From Planctomycetota bacterium (GTDB taxonomy: Bacteria; Planctomycetota; Phycisphaerae; Sedimentisphaerales; Anaerohalosphaeraceae), in NCBI GenBank assembly GCA_021157685.1, contig JAGGWF010000201.1, forward strand, positions 1-34,032: a DNA stretch of 34,032 nt, written 5' to 3'. Below, one piece after another: positions 19,815 through 28,256 of this stretch. Under the pieces are notes generated by a model, which was given only the letters and a program-made list of their open reading frames with translations, did no database searches and had not been told where the DNA came from. The stretch's first letter is position 1, and each line of letters starts with the position of its first letter. The position numbers and the translations under genes are program-made.

Positions 19815-21392
19815 ATGTCTTCCGAAAAAGTGATGGTTTTTGATACAACGCTGCGGGACGGCGAGCAAGCCGCCGGCAGTCGATTGGGTGTGCGCGAAAA
19901 GCTCGAAGTGGCACGACAACTGGCTCGATTGGGTGTGGATGTCCTCGAAGCGGGGTTTCCTATCTCGTCGCCAAAGGATTTTGAGGCGGTCGAACTGATT
20001 GCCAAAGAGATCCAAGGACCGATTATTTGCGGGTTATCGCGAGCTGTGATAGCGGATATCGACGCCTGCGGCAAGGCATTGGCCAAAGCCAAACGCAGCC
20101 GGATCCATACGGGGCTGGGCGTTTCGGACATCCATATCGCCGGTAAGTTTGCGGATGATAAGTACGGTAAGACGCTGGGTGAGAAAAAAGTCAAGGCGAT
20201 TGAGATGGCCATTACGGCGGTCAAGCACGCCCGGCAGTATACCGATGATGTGGAATTTTATACCGAGGACTCCGGCAGGGCCGAGCCGGGGTATCTGTAC
20301 GAGGTGCTCGAAGCGGTGATTGACGCCGGGGCGACGGTGCTGAATATCCCGGATACGACCGGCTATGCAATTCCGTATGAGTTCGGAAAGCTGATTAAGC
20401 AGATTGGCAAAAAGGTTCCGAATATTGATAAGGCGACCATCAGCGTCCATTGCCATGACGATCTTGGGATGGCGGTGGCGAATTCGCTTGCGGGTGTGCG
20501 AAATGGCGCCCGGCAGGTGGAGTGTACCATCAACGGCATCGGCGAGCGGGCGGGCAACGCGGCGATGGAAGAAGTGGTCATGGCAATTCGGACGCGTCAG
20601 GATTTCTTTGATGTCGATACGAATATCAATGCCGTGGAGTTTTGTCGGACGAGCCGGATGGTATCTGATTTGTTAGGGTTTATCGTACCGCCGAATAAAG
20701 CAGTCGTCGGCGGCAATGCGTTTGCGCACAGTTCAGGGATTCATGTGGACGGGGTTTTGAAAAAACGCGAAACCTATGAGATTATGAAGCCCGAAGATGT
20801 CGGGGCACAAAAAACCAAGGTCGTGCTGACGGCACGGACGGGACGACACGGGTTGCGGCATCGGCTCGAAGAAATGGGATACTCACTGTCTGCTGAAGAA
20901 CTGGATCATGTGTATGAGAGTTTCCTGGTCGTTGCTGATAAAAAGAAAGAAGTCTTTGATGAGGATTTAGCGGCGCTGATTGGCGATGAGGTTCGGATGG
21001 TCAACGAAGCGTATCATCTGGAATACATGAGTGTTACCAGCGGCACGGGGACGCTGCCGACGGGCGCGGTAAAGATTCGCACCGAAGACGGGCAGACACT
21101 TCAGGCAGCGGCTTGCGGGGATGGACCGGTGGATGCGGCCTATGAAGCGATCCGTCAGGCAACGGGCCAGTCGCCCAAGCTGGACCATTACAGTATTCGC
21201 TCGATCACCGGCGGCACCGAAGCAATGGGCGAGGCCACGGTGCGAATTGAGAACGAGGCGGGCCGTGTGTTTATTGGCCGGGGCGTCTCGACGGATATCA
21301 TCGAGGCCAGCGCCAAGGCCTATATCGATGCGATCAACCGGATGGCGGCGGCCCAAGGGGATAATACCCCCTTGGAAAATCCTAAATTATAA
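19815..21392 (+). CDS. leuA: 2-isopropylmalate synthase
   Basis: [88 protein letters not shown]-terminal regulatory domain; followed by leuC, leuD, leuB. Confidence 0.94.
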   Translation: MSSEKVMVFDTTLRDGEQAAGSRLGVREKLEVARQLARLGVDVLEAGFPISSPKDFEAVELIAKEIQGPIICGLSRAVIADIDACGKALAKAKRSRIHTGLGVSDIHIAGKFADDKYGKTLGEKKVKAIEMAITAVKHARQYTDDVEFYTEDSGRAEPGYLYEVLEAVIDAGATVLNIPDTTGYAIPYEFGKLIKQIGKKVPNIDKATISVHCHDDLGMAVANSLAGVRNGARQVECTINGIGERAGNAAMEEVVMAIRTRQDFFDVDTNINAVEFCRTSRMVSDLLGFIVPPNKAVVGGNAFAHSSGIHVDGVLKKRETYEIMKPEDVGAQKTKVVLTARTGRHGLRHRLEEMGYSLSAEELDHVYESFLVVADKKKEVFDEDLAALIGDEVRMVNEAYHLEYMSVTSGTGTLPTGAVKIRTEDGQTLQAAACGDGPVDAAYEAIRQATGQSPKLDHYSIRSITGGTEAMGEATVRIENEAGRVFIGRGVSTDIIEASAKAYIDAINRMAAAQGDNTPLENPKL

Positions 21393-21866
21393 ATACTAAG
21401 CACTAAACAAATTCTAAATTTTAAGCATTAAGTCTTAAACAAAAAACAAAGTTTGAAAAAAAGAAAATAAAAAAACTTATGACCTTGAAGATCGAACTCT
21501 TCAATTCGCCAAGGATATTCGTAAATTTACACGAGGGTTTTCGAAAGATTTTGCGGCTTATGAAGATTTAAAACAACTTATTCGATCAAGTGGCTCTGTT
21601 GGAGCGAATTACATTGAAGCAAATAATGCATTAAGTAAAAAAGACTATCGAATGCGGGTTAAAATCTGCAAGAAAGAGGCCAAAGAAAGCACCTATTGGC
21701 TTCAACTGCTGGAAACCGAAAATAATCAAACAGAGTAAGATCGTATCAAACTTGAAAAAGAGTCTGAAGAATTGACCTATATCTTTGCGGCGATTCTTCG
21801 AAACAGTCAGTAGGTTTTAAGATTTTTTTGTTTTGAATTTGTTTATAATTTAGTGCTTAGAATTTA
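21390..21866. repeat. inverted-repeat-bounded unit around a decayed four-helix-bundle gene
   Basis: TAAATACTAAGCACTAAA (21390-21407) versus TTTAGTGCTTAGAATTTA (21849-21866), 17/18 complementary, plus shared inner AAACAAATTC block. Confidence 0.65.
21478..21813 (+). pseudogene. four-helix-bundle protein (S23 / 23S rRNA intervening-sequence protein-like), disrupted
   Basis: Manual translation: YDLEDRTLQFAKDIRKFTRGFSKDFAAYEDLKQLIRSSGSVGANYIEANNALSKKDYRMRVKICKKEAKESTYWLQLLETENNQTE*DRIKLEKESEELTYIFAAILRNSQ*. In-frame TAA at 21736-21738 and no in-frame start (A-rich frameshift at 5' end). Confidence 0.8.
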
Positions 21867-21892
21867 GAGCTTTTAATACGGAGTATTAGAAA

Positions 21893-23155
21893 ATGTCAAT
21901 GACGATAACGGAAAAAGTTTTGGCGCGGGCGGCGGGGAAGGATCGTGTTGCTGCTGGTGAGTTGATTAATGCGCAGGTGGATATGATCATGTGTCATGAT
22001 GTTACGACACCACCGGCGATTTCGATGCTGAAGGAAAAGGGCATCGACAAAGTATTCGACCCGGAAAAGATCGTGGTGACGCCCGATCACTTTCAGCCGG
22101 CTAAGGATATTAAAAGTGCTGAACTGCATAAACGGTTGGACACTTGGGCTAAAGAGAAAAAACTGCCGTATTATTATAAAATCGGCCGTGCGGGCGTGTG
22201 TCACGCATTGCTGCCGGAGCAGGGACACATTCGTCCCGGCGAGGTGATTGTTGGCGGCGATTCGCATACCTGCACCTACGGTGCGTTTGGGGCATTTTCG
22301 ACAGGAATCGGTTCGACCGATCTGGCCGCGGCTATCGCGACGGGTGTGCTTTGGTTTAAGGTTCCCGCATCGATGAAGTTTGTATTGAACGGTTCACTGA
22401 ACAAAGGCGTGTACAGCAAGGATGTTGTGCTTGAGGTGATTCGCCGCATCGGAACCGATGGCGCATTGTACAAAGCGATGGAGTTCGTCGGACCGGCATT
22501 GAAAGAGATGTCGATGGCGGCCCGTATGACGATTACAAATATGGCCATCGAGGCCGGCGGCAAAAACGGGGTCATCGGATTTGACGAGACGACCCAGGCG
22601 TATCTGGACGGCCGGCTCAAGGGCAAGACCGATTATACCGTGTTCGAATCGGATGCGGACGCGGTGTATGTGCACGAAGATACGATTGACTGTTTGGCAT
22701 TGGAGCCGATGGTGGCATTTCCGAATTTGCCGAGTAACGGTAAGCCGATCAGCGAGTGTGCGGGCGAAGCGATGGACCAGTGCTATATCGGAAGCTGTAC
22801 GAACGGCCGCATTGAAGATTTGCGCATTGCCGCTGGGATCATTAAGGGCAAAGAGGTTGCCATTCGGACGATTATTGTGCCGACGACGCCAAAAATCTGG
22901 AAACAGGCGATTGATGAGGGTCTGGCAGAGATTTTCTATGACGCTGGCTGCGTAGTCAGTGCTCCGACCTGCGGTGCGTGTCTGGGCGGATTTATGGGCA
23001 TCCTTGCTGCAGGCGAAAAATGCGTCAGTACCACCAACCGAAACTTTGTAGGCCGAATGGGAAGCCCAAAAAGCGGGGTCTATCTCGCCAGTCCGGCAAC
23101 GGCAGCGGCTTCTGCGATTGAAGGCAAATTGGCTGATCCGAGAAAATATCTATAA
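21893..23155 (+). CDS. leuC: 3-isopropylmalate dehydratase large subunit
   Basis: [111 protein letters not shown]. Confidence 0.94.
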   Translation: MSMTITEKVLARAAGKDRVAAGELINAQVDMIMCHDVTTPPAISMLKEKGIDKVFDPEKIVVTPDHFQPAKDIKSAELHKRLDTWAKEKKLPYYYKIGRAGVCHALLPEQGHIRPGEVIVGGDSHTCTYGAFGAFSTGIGSTDLAAAIATGVLWFKVPASMKFVLNGSLNKGVYSKDVVLEVIRRIGTDGALYKAMEFVGPALKEMSMAARMTITNMAIEAGGKNGVIGFDETTQAYLDGRLKGKTDYTVFESDADAVYVHEDTIDCLALEPMVAFPNLPSNGKPISECAGEAMDQCYIGSCTNGRIEDLRIAAGIIKGKEVAIRTIIVPTTPKIWKQAIDEGLAEIFYDAGCVVSAPTCGACLGGFMGILAAGEKCVSTTNRNFVGRMGSPKSGVYLASPATAAASAIEGKLADPRKYL

Positions 23156-23253
23156 GATAAAGAAGAGATAAACTCAGTAAACCCGGATTAACTAAATAAA
23201 TTCTTGAAAAAGAGCGATTTTAATAAGATTGCCAATCTAAAAAGGATTGAATT

Positions 23254-24207
23254 ATGTTTCGTAATCGTTTGCATGGAAAAACAACGGTTAGAACGAGAGC
23301 TAAGAACGGCATAAAAAAAGCTATTGCGCCCATTATCATTTTAACACTTACATGTTCCGGAGGCTGTGCTGTTAAAATGAAAAAAGCTGCTATCGATTTA
23401 AACAAGTCGCATTTTGCCAGTTATCATATTGGCAATAGTTTGACGTGGGATATGCAACCTCTAGGGCTCGCAGAATTAGCCCGTCAAAGAAACTACGAAC
23501 ATGAAACGGGATATCATATCGAATGCGGCAAGCCGTTGAAGCATATCTGGAATAATCCCAAGAGTACCTGTGTGGCTCCAGTGAAAAAATTTGGCTACTT
23601 TGATGATGCTTTACCGAACCACTCGTGGGATCTCGTGTCCATACAGCCCTACAGTGGCGATTCAACATTACTGGATGACGAAGAAGTTATCCTTAAGATG
23701 ATTAAGCTTGCTCAGGGTAATCCCAAAAATAAAAACACCCGCTTTTATATATATGCGGCCTGGCCTAAAAGAGGTAACTACCAAACTAAATGGACTACTG
23801 ATGTGTCGGAAAACGACCGGGCAGCCACTGTTCTTGCACGTGAGTATTTTAAACATCTGATTGAACGTGTTCGTTCACGGACGACTGCACAGGTTTTTAT
23901 GATTCCTGTTGGTGAAGTTTTATATGAACTGGATAAGAAGCTAAAAGCCGGTGAAGTTCCCGGTTATACAAGTGTCGATCAAATGTATCGTGACACCAAC
24001 CATCTAAGTCTGGACATCGGTAGATTTACCGCCGCCACAACAACATTTGTGACAGTTTACGGTTCCGATCCGATTGGAATTGTCCAGCCGGCGATGTATT
24101 ATGGTGAACAAGGCGCTCAATTTACTCCAGAAGTCTATACCGCCATATATTCAACCGTTCGTGATGTCGTTTTTAATTCTCCTTATACGGGAGTGTCCGT
24201 CAGGTAA
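23254..24207 (+). CDS. predicted SGNH-hydrolase-like lipoprotein
   Basis: Lipobox-like TCSGGC; HIGNSLTWDMQPLGLAELA (GxSLT block I-like) and DTNHLSLDIGRFTAATTTF (DxxH block V-like). Confidence 0.6.
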   Translation: MFRNRLHGKTTVRTRAKNGIKKAIAPIIILTLTCSGGCAVKMKKAAIDLNKSHFASYHIGNSLTWDMQPLGLAELARQRNYEHETGYHIECGKPLKHIWNNPKSTCVAPVKKFGYFDDALPNHSWDLVSIQPYSGDSTLLDDEEVILKMIKLAQGNPKNKNTRFYIYAAWPKRGNYQTKWTTDVSENDRAATVLAREYFKHLIERVRSRTTAQVFMIPVGEVLYELDKKLKAGEVPGYTSVDQMYRDTNHLSLDIGRFTAATTTFVTVYGSDPIGIVQPAMYYGEQGAQFTPEVYTAIYSTVRDVVFNSPYTGVSVR

Positions 24208-24274
24208 ATAGTGAATGAAAAGAAACTGTTTCTTTATAGTAATATTTTTTTAGTAAGGTAAAAAAAGTCAAATT

Positions 24275-24303
24275 CTAATCCATCTAATCCGCGAAATCCG
24301 TGG
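24275..24303 (+). repeat. 9-nt phased half-array CTAATCC-at-CTAATCC-gc-GAAATCC-gtgg
   Basis: Heptamers at 24275, 24284 and 24293; no inverted partner found nearby. Confidence 0.65.
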
Positions 24304-24324
24304 TTTAAAAAAGGAAAAACAAAA

Positions 24325-24807
24325 ATGTCAAAAGCACATGTATATAAACGGGATCATGTTAATACGGATGAGATTATTCCGGCACGGTATCTCAATACCG
24401 ACGATGTCGCCGAATTGGCGGCGCACTGCATGGAGGACTTGGACACGGAATTTATGGCCAAGCATCAGGCGGGCGATGTGATTGTCTGTGGTGATGACTT
24501 TGGTTGCGGTTCCAGCCGTGAACACGCCGTCTGGGCGATTCAGGGCGCCAACATCGGCGCGGTGATCGCACAGTCGTTTGCGCGAATCTTTTATCGCAAC
24601 TGCATCAACTGCGGCTTCTATCCGATTGAACTGCACGGCGCATTGGAAAAGATCAACGACGGCGATGAGTTAAAAATCGACTACAACGCCGGCACGATTG
24701 ACAATAAGACGCAGGGAACGAAAATCGAGTTTACGCCACTGCCGGACTTTGCATTAGAAATCGTCAACGATGGCGGTCTGCTAGATCACATTAAAAAGCA
24801 AAAGTAG
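24325..24807 (+). CDS. leuD: 3-isopropylmalate dehydratase small subunit
   Basis: HVNTDEIIPARYLNTDD, VIVCGDDFGCGSSREHAVWAIQGANIGAVIAQSFARIFYRNCINCGF. Confidence 0.95.
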   Translation: MSKAHVYKRDHVNTDEIIPARYLNTDDVAELAAHCMEDLDTEFMAKHQAGDVIVCGDDFGCGSSREHAVWAIQGANIGAVIAQSFARIFYRNCINCGFYPIELHGALEKINDGDELKIDYNAGTIDNKTQGTKIEFTPLPDFALEIVNDGGLLDHIKKQK

Positions 24808-24832
24808 TGATACAAAATGAACGAGTGTTTTA

Positions 24833-24901
24833 ACCATGAAGCTCATGAAGGACATGAAGAAAAATAATTAAAAACTTCATGCTCTTCATGTTCTTCATGG
24901 T
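24833..24901. repeat. 9-nt phased CATGAAG palindrome
   Basis: CATGAAG at 24835, 24844, 24853; inverted CTTCATG at 24875, 24884, 24893; 15-nt AT-rich loop. Confidence 0.9.
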
Positions 24902-24959
24902 AATTTAAGGTTGAAACGACGAAAATAAATGGTATGGATAATAGAAAGGTAGTATCGAA

Positions 24960-26045
24960 ATGAAGAGTTACAAGATTGGTGTGATGGGCGGGGACGGAAC
25001 CGGCCCGGAAGTGACCGTTGAGGCGGTCAAGGTCATGGAAGCGGCGGCGGTAAAGTTTGGCTTTAAAGTCGAGCAGACTCCGTATGATTTCGGTGGCGAA
25101 CGGTATATGAAAACCGGTGAAATCCTACCGGACGGCGCTGTTGACGAATTGAAAAAGCAAGACGCGATTCTGCTGGGTGCTATCGGCCATCCGGATGTTA
25201 AACCCGGTATCCTCGAAAAAGGGCTGCTGCTGCAGATGCGGTTTAAGCTGGATCAATACATCAATCTGCGTCCGGTTCGTCTGTTCCCCGGCGTGGAAAC
25301 ACCGATCAAGGACAAAGGGCCCAAGGAAATCGACTATGTCGTCGTCCGTGAAAACTCAGGCGACATCTATACTGGTTCCGGCGGACTGATGATGGCGAAC
25401 ACTCCACACGAAGTGGCCACGCAGACTGCTGTCTATACCCGTTTTCAGGTGGATCGCGCCTTGAAATACGCCTTTGAATATGCCCGCAAGAACGGCAAAA
25501 AAGCCCGCGGCGTTGGCGAAGAAAATACACTCGGCCTGGTTGGCAAGACCAATGTGCTGACTTATATCTATGACCTGTGGGAGCGGGCATTCCATGAAAT
25601 GGGCAAAAAGGACTATCCGGATATCCGCCGGGATTACTATCATGTGGACGCGACCTGTATGTGGATGGTCAAGAGTCCGGAATGGTTTGATGTACTGGTT
25701 ACCGGCAACCTGTTCGGCGATATCATTACCGACTTGGGTGCTATGACGCAGGGCGGCATGGGCATCGCTGCCGGCGGTAACATCAACCCCGAAGGCGTCA
25801 GCATGTTTGAGCCCATCGGCGGTTCGGCGCCGAAGTACACCGGTATGGGCGTGATCAATCCGCTGGCCGCAATCTGCGCGATGCAGATGATGCTTGAAAC
25901 ACTGGGCGAAGAGAAAGCCGCCGCCAAGATTGACGAGGCAGTTCGTTTCGTTACAGCCAATAAACTCAAATCGATGGCTGCAAGACAAATGGGTTACACC
26001 ACCAGCGAAGTCGGCGACATGGTTGCTGAACTGGTCGCTCAATAA
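24960..26045 (+). CDS. leuB: 3-isopropylmalate dehydrogenase
   Basis: YKIGVMGGDGTGPEVTVEAVKVMEAA, VVRENSGDIYTGSGG, TCMWMVKSPEWFDVLVTGNLFGDIITDLGAMTQGGMGIAAGGNINP, SMFEPIGGSAPKYTGMGVINPLAAI. Confidence 0.93.
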   Translation: MKSYKIGVMGGDGTGPEVTVEAVKVMEAAAVKFGFKVEQTPYDFGGERYMKTGEILPDGAVDELKKQDAILLGAIGHPDVKPGILEKGLLLQMRFKLDQYINLRPVRLFPGVETPIKDKGPKEIDYVVVRENSGDIYTGSGGLMMANTPHEVATQTAVYTRFQVDRALKYAFEYARKNGKKARGVGEENTLGLVGKTNVLTYIYDLWERAFHEMGKKDYPDIRRDYYHVDATCMWMVKSPEWFDVLVTGNLFGDIITDLGAMTQGGMGIAAGGNINPEGVSMFEPIGGSAPKYTGMGVINPLAAICAMQMMLETLGEEKAAAKIDEAVRFVTANKLKSMAARQMGYTTSEVGDMVAELVAQ

Positions 26046-26050
26046 ATAAT

Positions 26051-26126
26051 TGCCACAGAGGACACAGAGGTTCACAGAGAAATTGTTTTTATGAAATCCT
26101 CTGAGTTCTCTGTGTACTCTGTGGCA
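26051..26126. repeat. CACAGAG palindrome with about 9-nt phasing
   Basis: TGC-CACAGAG-GA-CACAGAG-GTT-CACAGAG (26051-26079) opposed by CTCTGAG-TT-CTCTGTG-TA-CTCTGTG-GCA (26099-26126). Confidence 0.9.
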
Positions 26127-26147
26127 GGTTTTTTGTCAGAGGTCGTA

Positions 26148-27128
26148 ATGCCGGCTAACTTGACACAGCAGTATAAAAAAGCCGAACAGCGGTATAAGCT
26201 TGCCGGGACTGATGCTGAGCGACTTGATGCATTGGAGGAGATGCTGCGAGAAATCCCTAAGCACAAGGGGACCGAGCACTTGCAGGCCGACCTGAAGAAG
26301 CGACGCAGCAAGCTCAAAGCGGCGATTGAGGGCAGTGGCAAAAAGAGCGGCGAAGTCAAGCATGTCGATGTATTCCATATCCCAAAAAGCGGGGCCGGAC
26401 AGGTGGCGCTCATCGGGATGCCTAATGCTGGCAAAAGCGCGATTCTCGCGGTGCTAACCGGCGCCCATGTTCATGTGGCTGACTATCCGTTTACGACAGA
26501 TAAACCCGCTCCCGGTATGGCCCGGTACGAAGATGTTCACATACAGCTTGTCGATGCTCCGCCGATAACGGCTGACTATGCACCGCCGGGACTGGTAAAC
26601 ACCTATCGCAATGCGGATATCTTGGCCATCGTAATTGACCTGGCGGGTGAGGTGCTGGAACAGATGAAGGTCTGCACGGCGTATCTGGATTCGCACACAC
26701 TGATTCTGGATGAAACAGCAAACAATCCGCTGGCACGCAAGACATTTGTAATCGCGACCAAGGCGGACATCGCACCGGACAGCACGCTGGAGACGCTGAA
26801 GGAATTGACCGAACGGCCGTTTGAGTATATCGAGATTTCGTCGGAAGCCCAGACCGGACTGGACGGATTGTTGCGGCGGATCTTCGAGATGTTGGATATT
26901 GTCCGGGTCTATGCGAAAAAGCCCGGCAAGCCCGCGGACATGACCGACCCGTTTACGCTTAAACGCGGCAGCAATGTACATGATCTGGCCTATCATATCC
27001 ATCGGGAACTGGCTGATAAACTTAAGACCGCTCGCGCCTGGAACTCGCCCAACATCCACGACGGCCAGAATGTCCCTCGTGAACATGTGCTTAGCGATAA
27101 GGAAATTATTGAATTGCATTTTGGATAG
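26148..27128 (+). CDS. DRG/Obg-type GTPase with C-terminal TGS domain
   Basis: GQVALIGMPNAGKSAILAVLTGA, YPFTTDKPAPGMARYEDVHIQLVDAPPI, ATKAD, C-terminal TGS-like KRGSNVHDLAYHIHRELADKLKTARAW. ORF track start 26091 lies inside the CACAGAG palindrome; 26148 (MPANLTQQYKKAE) is more likely. Confidence 0.9.
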   Translation: MPANLTQQYKKAEQRYKLAGTDAERLDALEEMLREIPKHKGTEHLQADLKKRRSKLKAAIEGSGKKSGEVKHVDVFHIPKSGAGQVALIGMPNAGKSAILAVLTGAHVHVADYPFTTDKPAPGMARYEDVHIQLVDAPPITADYAPPGLVNTYRNADILAIVIDLAGEVLEQMKVCTAYLDSHTLILDETANNPLARKTFVIATKADIAPDSTLETLKELTERPFEYIEISSEAQTGLDGLLRRIFEMLDIVRVYAKKPGKPADMTDPFTLKRGSNVHDLAYHIHRELADKLKTARAWNSPNIHDGQNVPREHVLSDKEIIELHFG

Positions 27129-27147
27129 CCCGGAGGGAAGATTTTAC

Positions 27148-27172
27148 CATGAAGAACTTGAAGAACATGAAG
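27148..27172 (+). repeat. 9-nt phased CATGAAG half-array overlapping a start codon
   Basis: CATGAAG-aa-CTTGAAG-aa-CATGAAG at 27148, 27157, 27166. Confidence 0.8.
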
Positions 27173-27568
27173 ACAACAGTGATGTGTGGTGTGGTGTTAA
27201 TGGTATCCAGTTTTTTCTGTGGTTGTTCGAATCGCGTTGGTACGGCAATCAGTTACTATCATGCTACTCGGTCGCAGATACAGCTTGGCATGGACAAGGA
27301 TAATGTTCTGATGATTCTTGAGCCCACGCAAGAAGGTTTGTCATTGCGACAGACGCGTGGGCCGGAGCAATACACACAAGACGGCGTCCATGTGGAAATT
27401 CACTTTTTCCGATCCCATGCCAACTATGATAAAATCCTGACCGATGACGAGTTTACTCCTTATGTTTTTCATGATGGAAAACTTCAGGCCATCGGCTGGA
27501 CAGCCATTGGCGGGCCCAAAACACAGGCACAACCTATCCCGGAACAACATATCACAATTATTCGATAA
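27149..27568 (+). CDS. DUF3192/BamE-like small lipoprotein
   Basis: Signal MKNLKNMKTTVMCGVVLMVSSFFCGC; IQLGMDKDNVLMILEPTQEG, VEIHFFRSHANYDKILTDDEFTPYVFHDGKLQAIGW. Confidence 0.65.
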   Translation: MKNLKNMKTTVMCGVVLMVSSFFCGCSNRVGTAISYYHATRSQIQLGMDKDNVLMILEPTQEGLSLRQTRGPEQYTQDGVHVEIHFFRSHANYDKILTDDEFTPYVFHDGKLQAIGWTAIGGPKTQAQPIPEQHITIIR

Positions 27569-27675
27569 TTTTGCTCATTCTAATAAAAGGGGGAAAACCG
27601 CAAAAAAAGCCGAGCGGGGGGATTTCGATTGCACTATAATACCCAAAAATAATAAGCGTTTAGAATGGAGAAGAT

Positions 27676-28239
27676 ATGTCACTATTAATGAAACAGATTA
27701 AAGAGTGTATCGAGAATCAAAGATTCGTGGAGATTTATCGGGGGCGTCTATGTGAAGATGATGCTATTTTTGGAAAAATCATTGATGCTTCAGATGATTT
27801 TGTCAGCATGGTCACTTTTGACGCAGATTTTTATGATGGGATTTCTGTCATAAGAATTGAAGATATTACGCGATTGCGCTGGGGGGGGAATAACCGAATT
27901 TCCCAAGAAACAGTAATACAAAAAAAGACTCTGGATTTACAGATACCACGAATTGGCATCACTTCATTTTGCAAAGCTCTTGACGACCTTAATAAAGCAT
28001 TTGATTGTGTGACAATCCATACGGAAGAAATCGATGATGACATATGCTTTATTGGAGAAGTTAATCAGCTCGATGGTGATCATGTGCAACTTCACGAGTT
28101 TGGCACAATGGACAATCTTGATAGATCCTATTTGACGCTTCCGTGGCGAGATATTACACGAATTGAAGCCGACTCTAAGTATGAACGGGATTTAATGTAT
28201 GTTCACAGTAAAAAGAAAGAGATTCTTTCGTCAAAATAA
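27676..28239 (+). CDS. hypothetical protein with two Sm-like repeats
   Basis: Repeat 1: RGRLCEDDAIFGKIIDASDDFVSMVTFDADFYDGISVIRIEDITRLRWGG; repeat 2: FIGEVNQLDGDHVQLHEFGTMDNLDRSYLTLPWRDITRIEADSKY. Confidence 0.6.
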   Translation: MSLLMKQIKECIENQRFVEIYRGRLCEDDAIFGKIIDASDDFVSMVTFDADFYDGISVIRIEDITRLRWGGNNRISQETVIQKKTLDLQIPRIGITSFCKALDDLNKAFDCVTIHTEEIDDDICFIGEVNQLDGDHVQLHEFGTMDNLDRSYLTLPWRDITRIEADSKYERDLMYVHSKKKEILSSK

Positions 28240-28256
28240 AAAACAATAGGGATTCC

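Noticed and set aside
24833-24901. CRISPR array interpretation of CATGAAG repeats
   Set aside because: Units are 7+2 nt with no spacers of 25-40 nt and the second half is inverted; not CRISPR-like and no cas genes.
25356-26075. 239-aa minus-strand ORF opposite leuB
   Set aside because: Antisense shadow of leuB; its N-terminus (MNLCVLCGN) is just a translation of the CACAGAG repeat.
26974-27303. 109-aa ORF overlapping the GTPase end and lipoprotein start (YHEELEEHED)
   Set aside because: Alternate-frame translation of the CATGAAG array and flanking genes.
27629-27645. TATAAT upstream of the Sm-like gene
   Set aside because: No acceptable -35 at 16-18 nt and no extended -10; not called as a promoter.
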